From an uncultured Clostridia bacterium (lineage in GTDB: Bacteria; Bacillota; Clostridia; TANB77; CAG-508), in the NCBI GenBank assembly GCA_934183305.1, contig CAKPSF010000002.1, forward strand, positions 124,001 to 188,000: a DNA stretch of 64,000 nt, read 5' to 3'. The position numbers were made by a program, and so were the translations under genes. Shown piece by piece: positions 50,164 to 59,007 of the stretch. Within the stretch, counting starts at the first letter, position 1. Every line of letters begins with the position of its first letter. The notes below the pieces were generated by a model that saw only the letters and a list, made by a program, of their open reading frames with translations, made no database searches and had not been told where the DNA came from.

Positions 50164-51335
50164 CCACGTTGAGTGCAAGGAGAGTTGGAAAGGCTAGAGG
50201 TTTCTGTTGACCATTCAATACAATTGCTTGCCATATCATATACATTACATATTGTATCTTTTGTTCCACTATAACTTGTTCCTGATGTTCCTGTATTTGC
50301 TAAACTACTATTTACACTTGTTTTACTTGCATATGTGCTATTATCTCCAAATTCTTGGAAAAAGATTATTGCTGTATCCCATGCATAACTATTTACTAAA
50401 TCACTTTCATATGGTTTATTTGTATACATATTTTGGCATCTCTCTGATGCTTGTAATTGTGTTACACAATTCCATACTTGTGAATTTGCTTTACTTACTA
50501 ACTTTAGTTTTTTTCCACTTTCTGCTACATATCCTGTCCAATCTATAGAACTACTACTATTTGATTTACTTATATTTGAAGCGTCATAATTTTCTACTCT
50601 TGCTTCATATCTTGCTATATAATAACCCCCACTTGTATTTGCTTTTGTACAAAATTCTGCTATATTTTTTGCTATTGCATTACTTTGGGTTGTATTATAT
50701 TCCGTATAGTTATAAGAATTCCTCATTATAGAAGTTGGGGTTGCATATGCACTCGCATTTTGTGCTACTGTATACGTTCCATCCTCATTTTTAGTAAAAT
50801 TTTCATATCTTCCCAAATTTATTGTTTTTGCATTTGCTTCTGTTTTTGCTACATCTGTATATATTTTTTCTACTGGTATCCATACAAATTGATTGCCTGC
50901 TGTTTCTACTTGTGTATCTTCTACTACTATTCCTTTTGTTACATCTATATCATCTGCTGTATAACTAGTTGTACTATCTACTAATATTTTAAATCCTGCT
51001 GGTAACATTATTTTATTTCCATACTCGTCTGTTAATGGTGTATTATCTGTTGTACTTAATACTTTATTTAAGCTATCTTTTAATGTTTTTGCTCCTGAAC
51101 CTCCACCATTTATTTTTGAACTTTCTGTATCTAAATATTCTGAATATTCATCTAATCTTGCTTGTTCATTTGTTTGTGCTTCTGAATATTTTGTCTTTGC
51201 ATTTTGTGCATGATTTAGTATTCCATTTCCACTTACTGCACTTATTGCTACTACTGCTAAGATTAATAACACAATTATTGTGATTATTAAGGCAACTAGT
51301 GTAATACCTTTGTTCTTTTTTAGTTTTTGTTTCAT
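50061..51335 (-). CDS. Prepilin-anchored C-type-lectin/FGE-fold protein with variable C-terminus, copy 1
   Basis: 424 residues. N-terminus MKQKLKKNKG plus ITLVALIITIIVLLILAVVA is a type IV/class III prepilin signal, so the protein is probably processed by prepilin peptidase and assembled or anchored at the surface. The C-terminal half (~150-424) resembles the formylglycine-enzyme/CLec fold (FVWIPVEKIYTD; GGYYIARYEARV; NVYDMASNCIEWSTE; RGGF ... GISFRP). The last ~35 codons are GC-rich and differ sharply from its paralog at 59758, although the preceding ~150 residues align well. Confidence 0.85.
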   Translation of the reverse strand: MKQKLKKNKGITLVALIITIIVLLILAVVAISAVSGNGILNHAQNAKTKYSEAQTNEQARLDEYSEYLDTESSKINGGGSGAKTLKDSLNKVLSTTDNTPLTDEYGNKIMLPAGFKILVDSTTSYTADDIDVTKGIVVEDTQVETAGNQFVWIPVEKIYTDVAKTEANAKTINLGRYENFTKNEDGTYTVAQNASAYATPTSIMRNSYNYTEYNTTQSNAIAKNIAEFCTKANTSGGYYIARYEARVENYDASNISKSNSSSSIDWTGYVAESGKKLKLVSKANSQVWNCVTQLQASERCQNMYTNKPYESDLVNSYAWDTAIIFFQEFGDNSTYASKTSVNSSLANTGTSGTSYSGTKDTICNVYDMASNCIEWSTETSSLSNSPCTQRGGFYNFSRYYTSYRGGIFTTSANVGISFRPLLYM

Positions 51336-51550
51336 TATTTTTTCTCCCTTCTTTTGTTTTTAGTTTGATAGTTAATCCATCTCTAAATTTTTTCTGTTTT
51401 TATTTTGTGTTTCTTTTGATTTTTTTAATCATTCTTTTCACAATTTTTTACTATTTCTATAAATAGCTTTTTAGCCTTTTATTTCAACAAAGATATATCA
51501 TTTTCAAGGTTCTTTTTCTCTATTTATAAAAATAGTTTTATTCATTTTGC

Positions 51551-51579
51551 ATAATATATCAATCTATTTCTTTTGTCAA
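51551..51579 (-). promoter_or_regulatory. Promoter of prepilin copy 1
   Basis: Minus strand TTGACA, 17-bp spacer, TATTAT. It would give an unusually long leader of ~205 nt before ATG 51335. The rest of the 51336-51771 gap contains only AT-rich sequence with short hairpin potential. Confidence 0.75.
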
Positions 51580-51748
51580 TATATTGTTAGAATTTTTTAG
51601 GACATTTTCAAAAATCATTGACAGAATACCTAGTTCGTAAACAAGAATTATTAAAGCAATCAATAAATATGGATTAACAAATATCTTACTTATTATAACC
51701 TTTATTGATTTCATATTGTCATAAATTTATAAAAATACTGTAATAAAA

Positions 51749-51783
51749 AAGCACAATAAAGGTCTTTGCCTCTATTGTACTTT
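51749..51783 (-). terminator. Terminator of the GH73-like gene
   Basis: Minus strand GTACAATAGAGG / CCTTTATTGTGC imperfect stem followed by TTTTTT; it overlaps the stop codon at 51772. Confidence 0.85.
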
Positions 51784-52545
51784 TTTTACTGCAGTCATCA
51801 TTTGACTCATTCTACCATATACTAAGTCTACCCATGTTGATGATGGACAGAATTTCTTTTTAACTCCTGCTAATGTCTTACCTCCGTAGAATCTTCCTCC
51901 TGGTGTTAAATAATTGTTGTGTAATTTCTTAGCTGCAACTTCAAGTCCTTCTTCTACTGAAGAATAATGGATTAATTTTCCTTTTGACATTAAACTTATA
52001 TAGTTATGTGTTTTTCTGTGGTTTCCAGCAATATTCCATCCAGATTCTGCTGATATAAGTCCACAGAAAAATATTTCATTTATTTGATATTCTTCACATA
52101 AATCGTATATTGTATCTGCATTGTTGTAAAAGAATTTTGATGTATCTTGTTTCAAATTTTTTACAACTTTTTTAAAGTCTTGTTTTGATAAACCTGTTCT
52201 TACTGTTAAGTCCATATTTTTGCTTATTTTTACGTCCTTAATTTCTTTGTATTTTTTTGTTTCTTGCTCTTCTTGTTTGTTTTGTGTTCTATCTACATCA
52301 CCTCTTGATGTAGTAGTCTTAGCTGTTTCTCTTGTGTAATATTTAACTGTGTTTGATTCTTTATTTCTTATTAACTTATCAATATTTACATCTTCAATAA
52401 CTTTAATTTCTTTAATTCTATCTTTCGTAGCCTCTACACTATTGCTAGCGTATGTTGTATTACCAAACATTGTAATTCCTAAAATCGCCATAGGTATTAT
52501 AATTAACCCTTTATTTGATAATACACTTTTTAGTTTTAACTCTAT
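51772..52545 (-). CDS. Secreted glucosaminidase-type (GH73) wall hydrolase, probable non-AUG start
   Basis: The first ATG (52491) gives 239 residues, but it sits inside a signal peptide and lacks a ribosome site. In frame upstream, AAAGGAGG lies 7 nt before an ATA codon (52545; ATT at 52548 is the alternative). Starting there restores a good signal: ELKLKSVLSNKG, hydrophobic core, cleavage near TTYA. The mature part has a basic linker and a C-terminal glucosaminidase domain (FFCGLISAESGWNI with the likely catalytic Glu; FYGGKTLAGVKKKF). It is paralogous in that domain to the gene at 24776. Confidence 0.75.
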   Translation of the reverse strand: MELKLKSVLSNKGLIIIPMAILGITMFGNTTYASNSVEATKDRIKEIKVIEDVNIDKLIRNKESNTVKYYTRETAKTTTSRGDVDRTQNKQEEQETKKYKEIKDVKISKNMDLTVRTGLSKQDFKKVVKNLKQDTSKFFYNNADTIYDLCEEYQINEIFFCGLISAESGWNIAGNHRKTHNYISLMSKGKLIHYSSVEEGLEVAAKKLHNNYLTPGGRFYGGKTLAGVKKKFCPSSTWVDLVYGRMSQMMTAVKKVQ

Positions 52546-52700
52546 AATAATTCCTCCTTTTTTCTAGAGCAACTATTTAATTATAGCATACATTTTTAAA
52601 ATTGTCAAATTTTAGGTGGTTTTTGCATTTCTAACCTTGAATATATTTTATTATTATGCTATTATATTTATGTTAGAATTTAAGAAATGAGGTAATTTAT

Positions 52701-53624
52701 ATGGAAAAAATACTAGTTTTCGGACATAAGAATCCAGATACAGATACAATATGTTCATCTTTAGTAAAATCAATTTTAGAAAAGAAAAAAAATAATAAAG
52801 AAGTTATTGCAGCAAGACTTGGTAATGTAAATAAAGAAACTCAATTTGTTTTAGATTACTTAAAAATTGATGCTCCAGTTTTAATAGAAAAGGTGGAAAA
52901 AGACCAAAAAGTTATTTTAGTGGACCACAATGAATTTGCGCAAAGTGCAGATGGAATTGAAGATGCCAAAGTAATTGAAGTTATAGATCACCACAGAATA
53001 TATGGTTTTCAAACAACAGAGCCACTTTATTATACTGCAAAGCCATATGGTTGTACTTGTACAATTCTTTATAACATGTTTAAAGAAGAAAATATTGAAA
53101 TAGAAAAATTAGAAGCAACATTAATGGCTAGCGCAATAATATCTGATACATTACTTTTAAAATCACCTACTACTACAAAAAAAGATGTTGAAGCTTTAGA
53201 AGCTTTAGCAAAAATTGCTAACATAGATATAAATACATATGGTTTAGATATGTTAAAAGCTGGAACAGACCTATCTTCTTTTTCAATAAATGAAATTTTA
53301 AATTTAGATGCTAAAAAAGTAGATATTAAAGGAAAAAATGTTATAGTTAATCAAGTAAATACAGCTTCAATACCTGATGTTATGAAAATGAAAGAAGACT
53401 TAGAAGCAGGTATGAATGAAATAATAGAAAAAGAAAATTTAGACTTATTCTTATTATTAATAACAGATATAGTAAATAGTAACTCTCAGGCAATTGTATT
53501 AGGAAAAGAATCTGAATTAATAGAAAAATCATATAATGTTAAATTAGAAAATAACACCGCTTTATTAAAAGGAATAGTTTCAAGAAAAAAACAAGTTATT
53601 CCTGTATTAACTGAAAATGCATAA
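52701..53624 (+). CDS. ppaC: Manganese-dependent inorganic pyrophosphatase (family II)
   Basis: 307 residues. DHH domain with HKNPDTDTI (~9-17), ILVDHNEF (~72-79) and the DHH motif VIDHHRIYGF (~94-103); DHHA2 domain ending with SRKKQVIP. Hydrolyses pyrophosphate to pull biosynthetic reactions forward. Monocistronic with a good ribosome site and a terminator. Confidence 0.96.
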   Translation: MEKILVFGHKNPDTDTICSSLVKSILEKKKNNKEVIAARLGNVNKETQFVLDYLKIDAPVLIEKVEKDQKVILVDHNEFAQSADGIEDAKVIEVIDHHRIYGFQTTEPLYYTAKPYGCTCTILYNMFKEENIEIEKLEATLMASAIISDTLLLKSPTTTKKDVEALEALAKIANIDINTYGLDMLKAGTDLSSFSINEILNLDAKKVDIKGKNVIVNQVNTASIPDVMKMKEDLEAGMNEIIEKENLDLFLLLITDIVNSNSQAIVLGKESELIEKSYNVKLENNTALLKGIVSRKKQVIPVLTENA

Positions 53625-53628
53625 AACA

Positions 53629-53660
53629 AAAGAAACAGCATATGCATGCTGTTTCTTTTA
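53629..53660. terminator. Bidirectional terminator between ppaC and mnmA
   Basis: AAAGAAACAGCAT / ATGCTGTTTCTTT perfect 13-bp stem with a 4-nt loop and A/T flanks. Confidence 0.92.
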
Positions 53661-54725
53661 TATTATTTTTCCTCCACCAATGACTACATCATCAATATAA
53701 AAAACTAATGATTGTCCTGGTGTTACTGCTCGTTGTGCTTCTTCAAATACAAATTTTGCTTTTCCATTTTCTAATGGATATAAAACTGCTTTTGCTGGTT
53801 TTGCTCTATATCTAACTTTAGCCTCTACTTCTATTTTTTTGTTTTCTAAACTTGGCACTAAATAGTTTAAATCTTCTGTAAAAACTTCTTTTGTATATAG
53901 TTCCTTTTCTGTACCAACTATAACCTCATTTTTATCTTTGTCTAGTTTTAAAACATATAATGGTTCACTATATGATATTCCAAGTCCTTTTCTTTGCCCT
54001 ACTGTATAGTTTATAATTCCATTATGTTTTCCCAAAACTTCACCATTTTTTAAAACAATATTTCCTTCTCTTATTTTTATATTAGAATGTTCTTTTATAA
54101 ATTTTACATAGTTATCATCTGGTATAAAGCAAACTTCTTGACTTTCTTTTTTTTCTGCTACCGGTAATTCATTTTTTCTTGCAATTTCTCTTATTTGTTC
54201 TTTATCTGTGTAATTTTCTAATGGAAATATTATTTTCGATAATACTTCTGTTGGAATCCTATATAAAAAATAAGATTGGTCTTTTGCTGTTGCATCTGCT
54301 CTTTTCAAAACATATTGATTATATCTTTCACTATATTCAACTTTTGCATAATGCCCTGTTGCAATATAATCGCATTCTAATTCCATTGCCTTTCTATAAA
54401 AAGCTCCAAATTTTAGATATTTATTACATTCAACACATGGATTTGGTGTTTTTGCATTATCATAGCAATTAATAAAATCATCTACAACACATTTTCTAAA
54501 TTCTGCTTTGCAATTAACTACATAGTGTGGTATATCTAGCTTGTCGCACACTCTTTTAGCATCGTTTACAGCACTATATGAACAACAAGATTTTTCAGTT
54601 GCTCTTTCATCTTGCCATAATTCCATTGTTGCTCCTATTACTTCATAACCCTGATTTTTAAGTAATACTGCTGATGTACTGCTATCCACACCTCCACTCA
54701 TTCCTAATAAAACTCTTTTACTCAT
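53658..54725 (-). CDS. mnmA: tRNA-specific 2-thiouridylase MnmA
   Basis: 355 residues from ATG 54725; the longer frame to 54752 lacks a site, whereas AAAGGG lies upstream of this ATG. PP-loop GMSGGVDSSTSA (~8-19), catalytic Cys regions NPCVECNKYLKFG (~93-105) and SQEVCFIPDD (~194-203). Installs the 2-thio group at U34 of Lys/Glu/Gln tRNAs. It follows the Hsp33-like zinc-domain gene by 16 bp. Confidence 0.95.
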   Translation of the reverse strand: MSKRVLLGMSGGVDSSTSAVLLKNQGYEVIGATMELWQDERATEKSCCSYSAVNDAKRVCDKLDIPHYVVNCKAEFRKCVVDDFINCYDNAKTPNPCVECNKYLKFGAFYRKAMELECDYIATGHYAKVEYSERYNQYVLKRADATAKDQSYFLYRIPTEVLSKIIFPLENYTDKEQIREIARKNELPVAEKKESQEVCFIPDDNYVKFIKEHSNIKIREGNIVLKNGEVLGKHNGIINYTVGQRKGLGISYSEPLYVLKLDKDKNEVIVGTEKELYTKEVFTEDLNYLVPSLENKKIEVEAKVRYRAKPAKAVLYPLENGKAKFVFEEAQRAVTPGQSLVFYIDDVVIGGGKII

Positions 54726-54741
54726 CTTTTTCCCTTTACTA

Positions 54742-54918
54742 TTATTTTGCATCTAAACTTATTTCTATTAATTCTTCTTCTGAAAAATTATATTTTTTCT
54801 TACACTTTGGGCAAACAACTTCTGCTTTTTTATCCTCTTTTATTATAACATTTAATTGTTCTTTTCCCAATGATTTTAATGCATTTTTTACTTTTTCTGT
54901 ATTACAACATTCTCCCAT
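54742..54918 (-). CDS. Stand-alone Hsp33-type C-terminal zinc domain
   Basis: 58 residues from ATG 54918 (GGAG lies 9 nt upstream; a TTG at 54933 overlaps that site). The whole protein corresponds to the Hsp33 redox-switch module: MGECCNTEKV, KNALKSLGKEQLNVIIKED, then CPKCKKKYNFSEEELIEI. The Cys spacing (CC, ~28 residues, CPKC) would bind one zinc. The ~230-residue chaperone domain of Hsp33 is absent, and the intergenic space to rpmA (~70 bp) leaves no room for a remnant. It is probably a small redox or zinc-responsive protein. Confidence 0.75.
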   Translation of the reverse strand: MGECCNTEKVKNALKSLGKEQLNVIIKEDKKAEVVCPKCKKKYNFSEEELIEISLDAK

Positions 54919-54989
54919 AAATATTTTCTCCAAATAATATGAAAATAGGAACGGTCATAAATATTCCGTTCCTAAACATTTTTAATATA

Positions 54990-55250
54990 TTAGTCTTCTA
55001 CTGGATAAACACTAATTTGTTTTTTATCCTTACCTAATCTTTCAAATTTAACTTTACCATCTACTAATGCATATAAAGTATCATCGCTACCTTTACCAAC
55101 ATTAGTACCTGGATGCATTTTTGTTCCTCTTTGTCTAAACAATATATTTCCTGCTAGAACGAATTGACCATCTGCTCTTTTTACACCAAGACGCTTAGAT
55201 TCACTATCTCTACCGTTCTTAACACTACCTTGCCCTTTTTTATGTGCCAT
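54990..55250 (-). CDS. rpmA: Ribosomal protein bL27
   Basis: 86 residues starting MAHKKGQGSVKNGRDS, the mature L27 N-terminus. Many Firmicutes encode a 9-12-residue extension removed by the protease Prp, whose gene lies between rplU and rpmA. Here both the extension and prp are missing (60 bp separate the genes), so L27 is made directly in mature form. Confidence 0.96.
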   Translation of the reverse strand: MAHKKGQGSVKNGRDSESKRLGVKRADGQFVLAGNILFRQRGTKMHPGTNVGKGSDDTLYALVDGKVKFERLGKDKKQISVYPVED

Positions 55251-55310
55251 GCCTTAAGTCACTCCTTTCAACTTTTAAAGTTTCTCTATTAACTATTATT
55301 ATTCTTATAA

Positions 55311-55736
55311 TTAAGCTTCTACTTTTTCAGCTTTAGCTGCTGATGTTTTAGTTGCAGCTTTTTTTGTTGTAGTTTTAGCTGCTGTTTCAACTGTTTTTTC
55401 TTCAGCTACTTCTTTTTTAGCTGTTGGAAGTTTTATAGCTGTTATCTCAACTTTAGTATATGGTTGTCTATGACCTTGTTTTCTCTTATAGTTTTTCTTA
55501 GCTTTATATTTGAAAACAATTATCTTTTTACCTTTACCATGAGCAACTACTTTACCTTCAACTTTAATACCTTTTACGTAAGGAGCTCCTACTTCTACTT
55601 TTCCTTCATCTGATAATAAAACAACTTTATCAAAAGTTACTTTTTTACCTTCTTCTACGTCTAATTTTTCGAAGAAAACTACATCTCCTTTAGTTACTTT
55701 GTATTGTTTTCCACATGCTTCGATTACTGCGTACAT
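55311..55736 (-). CDS. rplU: Ribosomal protein bL21
   Basis: 141 residues from ATG 55736 (MYAVIEACGKQYKV), placed by GGGAGGTG; the open frame upstream to 55841 is the leader. The L21 core ends near residue 103 (KVEITAI). A ~35-residue tail rich in Ala, Lys, Thr and Glu follows, an extension longer than in most L21 proteins. First gene of rplU-rpmA. Confidence 0.95.
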   Translation of the reverse strand: MYAVIEACGKQYKVTKGDVVFFEKLDVEEGKKVTFDKVVLLSDEGKVEVGAPYVKGIKVEGKVVAHGKGKKIIVFKYKAKKNYKRKQGHRQPYTKVEITAIKLPTAKKEVAEEKTVETAAKTTTKKAATKTSAAKAEKVEA

Positions 55737-55833
55737 ACGAAAGCACCTCCCTTTTCTTGTATACTCGCTAACCTTAAACTTTAGGTATCTAAACTTAATT
55801 AGACTTTTTGAACCTTGAATTATGCGGTTGACA
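55737..55833 (-). ncRNA. rplU 5' leader, candidate L21 autoregulatory leader
   Basis: About 100 nt transcribed between the promoter and rplU, with complementary segments GTTTAGATACC / TTAAGGTTAGC-type pairings. L21 leaders of Firmicutes occupy this position and bind L21. The fold was not computed, so the assignment rests mainly on position. Confidence 0.4.
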
Positions 55834-55839
55834 AAAGTC

Positions 55840-55869
55840 ATTATAACATAAAAAATAGCTGTTTGTCAA
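55840..55869 (-). promoter_or_regulatory. Promoter of rplU-rpmA
   Basis: Minus strand TTGACA, 18-bp spacer, TATAAT. It overlaps the sigA terminator: the -35 box lies in its loop and right arm. Confidence 0.85.
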
Positions 55870-55888
55870 CACTTTAACAGCTATTTTT
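55851..55888 (-). terminator. Terminator after sigA
   Basis: AAAAATAGCTGTT / AACAGCTATTTTT perfect 13-bp stem, 7 bp past the sigA stop, followed by T-rich sequence on the minus strand. Confidence 0.9.
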
Positions 55889-55894
55889 ATTATT

Positions 55895-57076
55895 TTAATT
55901 CATATAATCTTTTAATTTTTTGCTTCTACTTGGATGTCTTAGTTTTCTTAATGCTTTTGCTTCAATTTGTCTTATTCTTTCACGAGTTACATCAAATTCT
56001 TTTCCTACTTCTTCTAGTGTTCTTGCTTTTCCGTCTTCTAGTCCAAATCTTAATTTCAATACCTTTGCTTCTCTTGGTGTTAATGTGTTCATTACTTCTT
56101 CTAATTGTTCTTTTAACATTGTATATGCTGCTGCATCTTGTGGAGCTGGTGAGTCATCATCTTGTATGAAGTCTCCTAAATGGCTATCGTCTTCTTCCCC
56201 AATTGGTGTTTCTAATGATACTGGGTCTTGTGCTATTTTTTGTATTTCCATTACTTTTTCAACTGGCATTTCTAGTTCTTCTGCAATTTCTTCTGGACTT
56301 GGTTCTCTACCTAGTCTTTGAAGAAGTAATCTAGATGTACGAATTAGTTTATTTATTGTTTCTACCATATGAACTGGTATTCTTATTGTTCTCGCTTGAT
56401 CTGCTATTGCTCTTGTTATAGCTTGTCTAATCCACCATGTTGCATAGGTACTAAATTTGTATCCTTTTGTATAATCAAATTTTTCCACTGCCTTTATTAA
56501 TCCCATATTTCCTTCTTGGATTAAATCTAAGAATAACATTCCTCTACCTACATATTTTTTAGCTATACTAACAACTAACCTTAAGTTAGATTCAGATAAT
56601 TTCTTTTTGGCTTCTTCGTCGCCTTCTAATACTTTTTTTGCAAGTTCTAGTTCTTCATCGTATGTAAGAAGTGGAATCTTTCCTATTTCTCTTAAATACA
56701 TTCTTACAGGGTCATCAATGTTCATTCCTTCAAAGCTTGTTAAATTAATGTTTTGTAAGTCTTCAACCTCTTCAATATCTTCTAGGTCTTCAACATCTGG
56801 TTCTGCTTCAAAGTCATCTTTTAATATGTCTACTCCCATTTCTTCAAACTTATCAAAAACTTTATCTATTTGTTCCGGATTAATATTATCTAATTTTGTA
56901 GCAAGTTCAGCATATGTCATATTTCCATCCTTAGCTTTTTCTACAATGTCTTTTACTTCATCCTTTACTTGATCATCTGTTACAGTTTTTTCTTTATTTT
57001 GTAGTTCTGGATTATTTTCTTTTTGATTTGTAACTTCTATTTTTTCTTCAATATCCTCGTTTTTCTTTTTTCCCAT
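55895..57076 (-). CDS. sigA: RNA polymerase primary sigma factor
   Basis: 393 residues. Region 1.1-like acidic N-terminus, 1.2 (DDPVRMYLREIGKIPLLT), 2.3/2.4 (KFSTYATWWIRQAITRAI), 3 (RIPVHMVETINKL) and 4.2 (VGKEFDVTRERIRQIEAK). Directs transcription from the TTGACA/TATAAT promoters listed in this annotation. It lies 16 bp after dnaG, the classic dnaG-sigA operon. Confidence 0.97.
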   Translation of the reverse strand: MGKKKNEDIEEKIEVTNQKENNPELQNKEKTVTDDQVKDEVKDIVEKAKDGNMTYAELATKLDNINPEQIDKVFDKFEEMGVDILKDDFEAEPDVEDLEDIEEVEDLQNINLTSFEGMNIDDPVRMYLREIGKIPLLTYDEELELAKKVLEGDEEAKKKLSESNLRLVVSIAKKYVGRGMLFLDLIQEGNMGLIKAVEKFDYTKGYKFSTYATWWIRQAITRAIADQARTIRIPVHMVETINKLIRTSRLLLQRLGREPSPEEIAEELEMPVEKVMEIQKIAQDPVSLETPIGEEDDSHLGDFIQDDDSPAPQDAAAYTMLKEQLEEVMNTLTPREAKVLKLRFGLEDGKARTLEEVGKEFDVTRERIRQIEAKALRKLRHPSRSKKLKDYMN

Positions 57077-57092
57077 TTAAACTTCATACCTC

Positions 57093-58884
57093 CTACTTAA
57101 ATTTTGCAAGTTTAATTATTGTTTCACTTAAACTATTTTCTAAACTTGCTATTTCTTCCTTAGTCAAATCTTTATTTTCCAAATCACTTAAAATTTGTTT
57201 CTTTTTATTTTGTAATTTTTCCTTTTGATATATGTTAATTATGTCTAATATTGCTTTGTCCATGTCTTTGATGTCATAATCATCAGCCATTATTTTTGTT
57301 ATCTGTGCCAACTCGTTTTCATCTTTTATTTGGTCTAAAACATTATTAGTATTACTATTTCCTTTTTCAAATTCATCATACAATTTTTTTAATATTTGTT
57401 TGTTTATTTCATTTTTGAAATCTTCTGCTACTATTATATCTTTTATTTTTTCATATGCTTTATCACCAGCATTTAATAATATTGCTATTACTGTATTTTC
57501 AGTTCTAATTGTATCCTCAGCATTTGAATTTTTTTCTTTATCTATTGTCTTTGGTATTATCTTCTTTTCTAAAACTTTTTCTCCGTGCAGAATTTGAATA
57601 TTGTAGTTTATTAGTTTGAGCATATATTGCCTCTTTAGACACATTATACTCTTTCGAAATTCTTTCTATATATATTTCTTTTTCAATATTATTATCTACT
57701 TTAGATAAAATTTTAGAAACTTCATTTAAGAACTTAATCTTATCACTTGTGCTATTTATAGATAAAGATTTTTTTAACATTTTAACTTTAAATTCTACTA
57801 ATGATATTGCTTTATCTGCACATAAGTTAAATCTCCCACTTCCATTTTTCAAAACATACTCGTCTGGATCTTTAACATCTGGATCGTCTAGTTGCAGTAT
57901 TCTAACATCATAACCTAAATTTTGTAGTATTTCCAATCCTCTCATTGTAGCAGCTTGCCCTGCGCCGTCTGAATCGTAAGATATTATTATTTTATTAGCA
58001 TATCTTCTAAGTAAACGCCCTTGTGATTCTGTAAGTGCTGTTCCAAGAGATGCAACAACATTGGTTATGCCTCTTTGATAAAGTGAAATTGCATCCATAT
58101 ATCCTTCTACAATTATGATTCTATCCATCGGTTCTCTTTTAGCAACATTAAGTCCAAATAAATTTCTTCCTTTGCTATACACAATGTTTTCTGGTGAATT
58201 AATATATTTAGGCTTAGAGTCATCTAAAACTCTACCTCCAAATGCAATAACCCTTTCTTTTACATCTTTTATTGGAATCATAAATCTTTTTCTAAACCTA
58301 TCAACATATGTACCATCTTGATTTTTTATAACCATACTAGAAGCTAGAATTTCTTCTTCTTTAAAGCCTTTTTTTATAAGTTCTTGATATAGTTCATTAT
58401 ATCTTCCTGCATATCCAATTTGAAATGCCTTTAAAGTTTTATTGTCCAACTTTCTCTTTTTTACATAGTCTTGAGCAGGTTTTGATGTTGGTTTGTATAA
58501 ATTTTCATGATAGAACTGAGCTGCAATTTCATTTATTTCATATACTTTAGACTTTAAAAATTGTTTTTTACTATCCTCGTTATTATCTAAAGTTGGAAGC
58601 GCAATTCCAGCTCTATCTGCTAGGACTTGCATGCTTTCTATGAAATTCATATTTTCGATTTTGCTTATAAAATGGAATACGTTTCCACCAGCTCCACAAC
58701 CAAAACAGTGAAATATTTGTTTATCAGGCGAAACAGAAAAAGAAGGCGATTTTTCTTTGTGAAATGGACATAGTCCAAAGTAATTTCTACCGCTTCTTTT
58801 TAATACTACATATTGTGATATTATATCTACTATATCGTTACTATTTCTAACTTCTTCGATTAATTCCTCACTGTATCGTACCAT
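57093..58884 (-). CDS. dnaG: DNA primase, frameshifted near the C-terminal domain
   Basis: The 5' frame (57538-58884) encodes the CHC2 zinc domain (CPFHKEKSPSFSV; HCFGCGAGGNV), the catalytic core with Toprim motifs (IIVEGYMDAISLYQRG; ISYDSDGAGQ) and the start of the linker. The C-terminal helicase-binding domain continues in another frame (57093-~57580; EKVLEKKIIPKTIDKEKN onward). Dropping one A from the five-A run (complement of 57576-57580) fuses the two into ~595 residues, the normal length. As DnaG is essential, an assembly error or slippage is more likely than a null allele. Confidence 0.85.
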
Positions 58885-58968
58885 TTTTACAAACCTTTCT
58901 TAATATATTATACTATTCGACAGATATTATTCAAATCCTTCTTTATGTACACTAGTTTAAATGCGACA

Positions 58969-58997
58969 AAAAAGAGAATTGAAACAATTCTCTTTTT
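58969..58997 (-). terminator. Terminator after carD
   Basis: AAAAAGAGAATTG / CAATTCTCTTTTT perfect 13-bp stem with 3-nt loop and A/T flanks. Confidence 0.9.
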
Positions 58998-59007
58998 GTA
59001 TTTCATC

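Noticed and set aside
50048..50269. Separate 73-codon minus-strand ORF overlapping the variable end of prepilin copy 1
   Set aside because: It is another frame of the GC-rich variable region; no ribosome site and no family resemblance. The same applies to 59739-59936.
57093..57644. Independent small gene downstream of dnaG
   Set aside because: Its residues continue the primase helicase-binding domain in a shifted frame; it has no ribosome site and its apparent start lies within dnaG.
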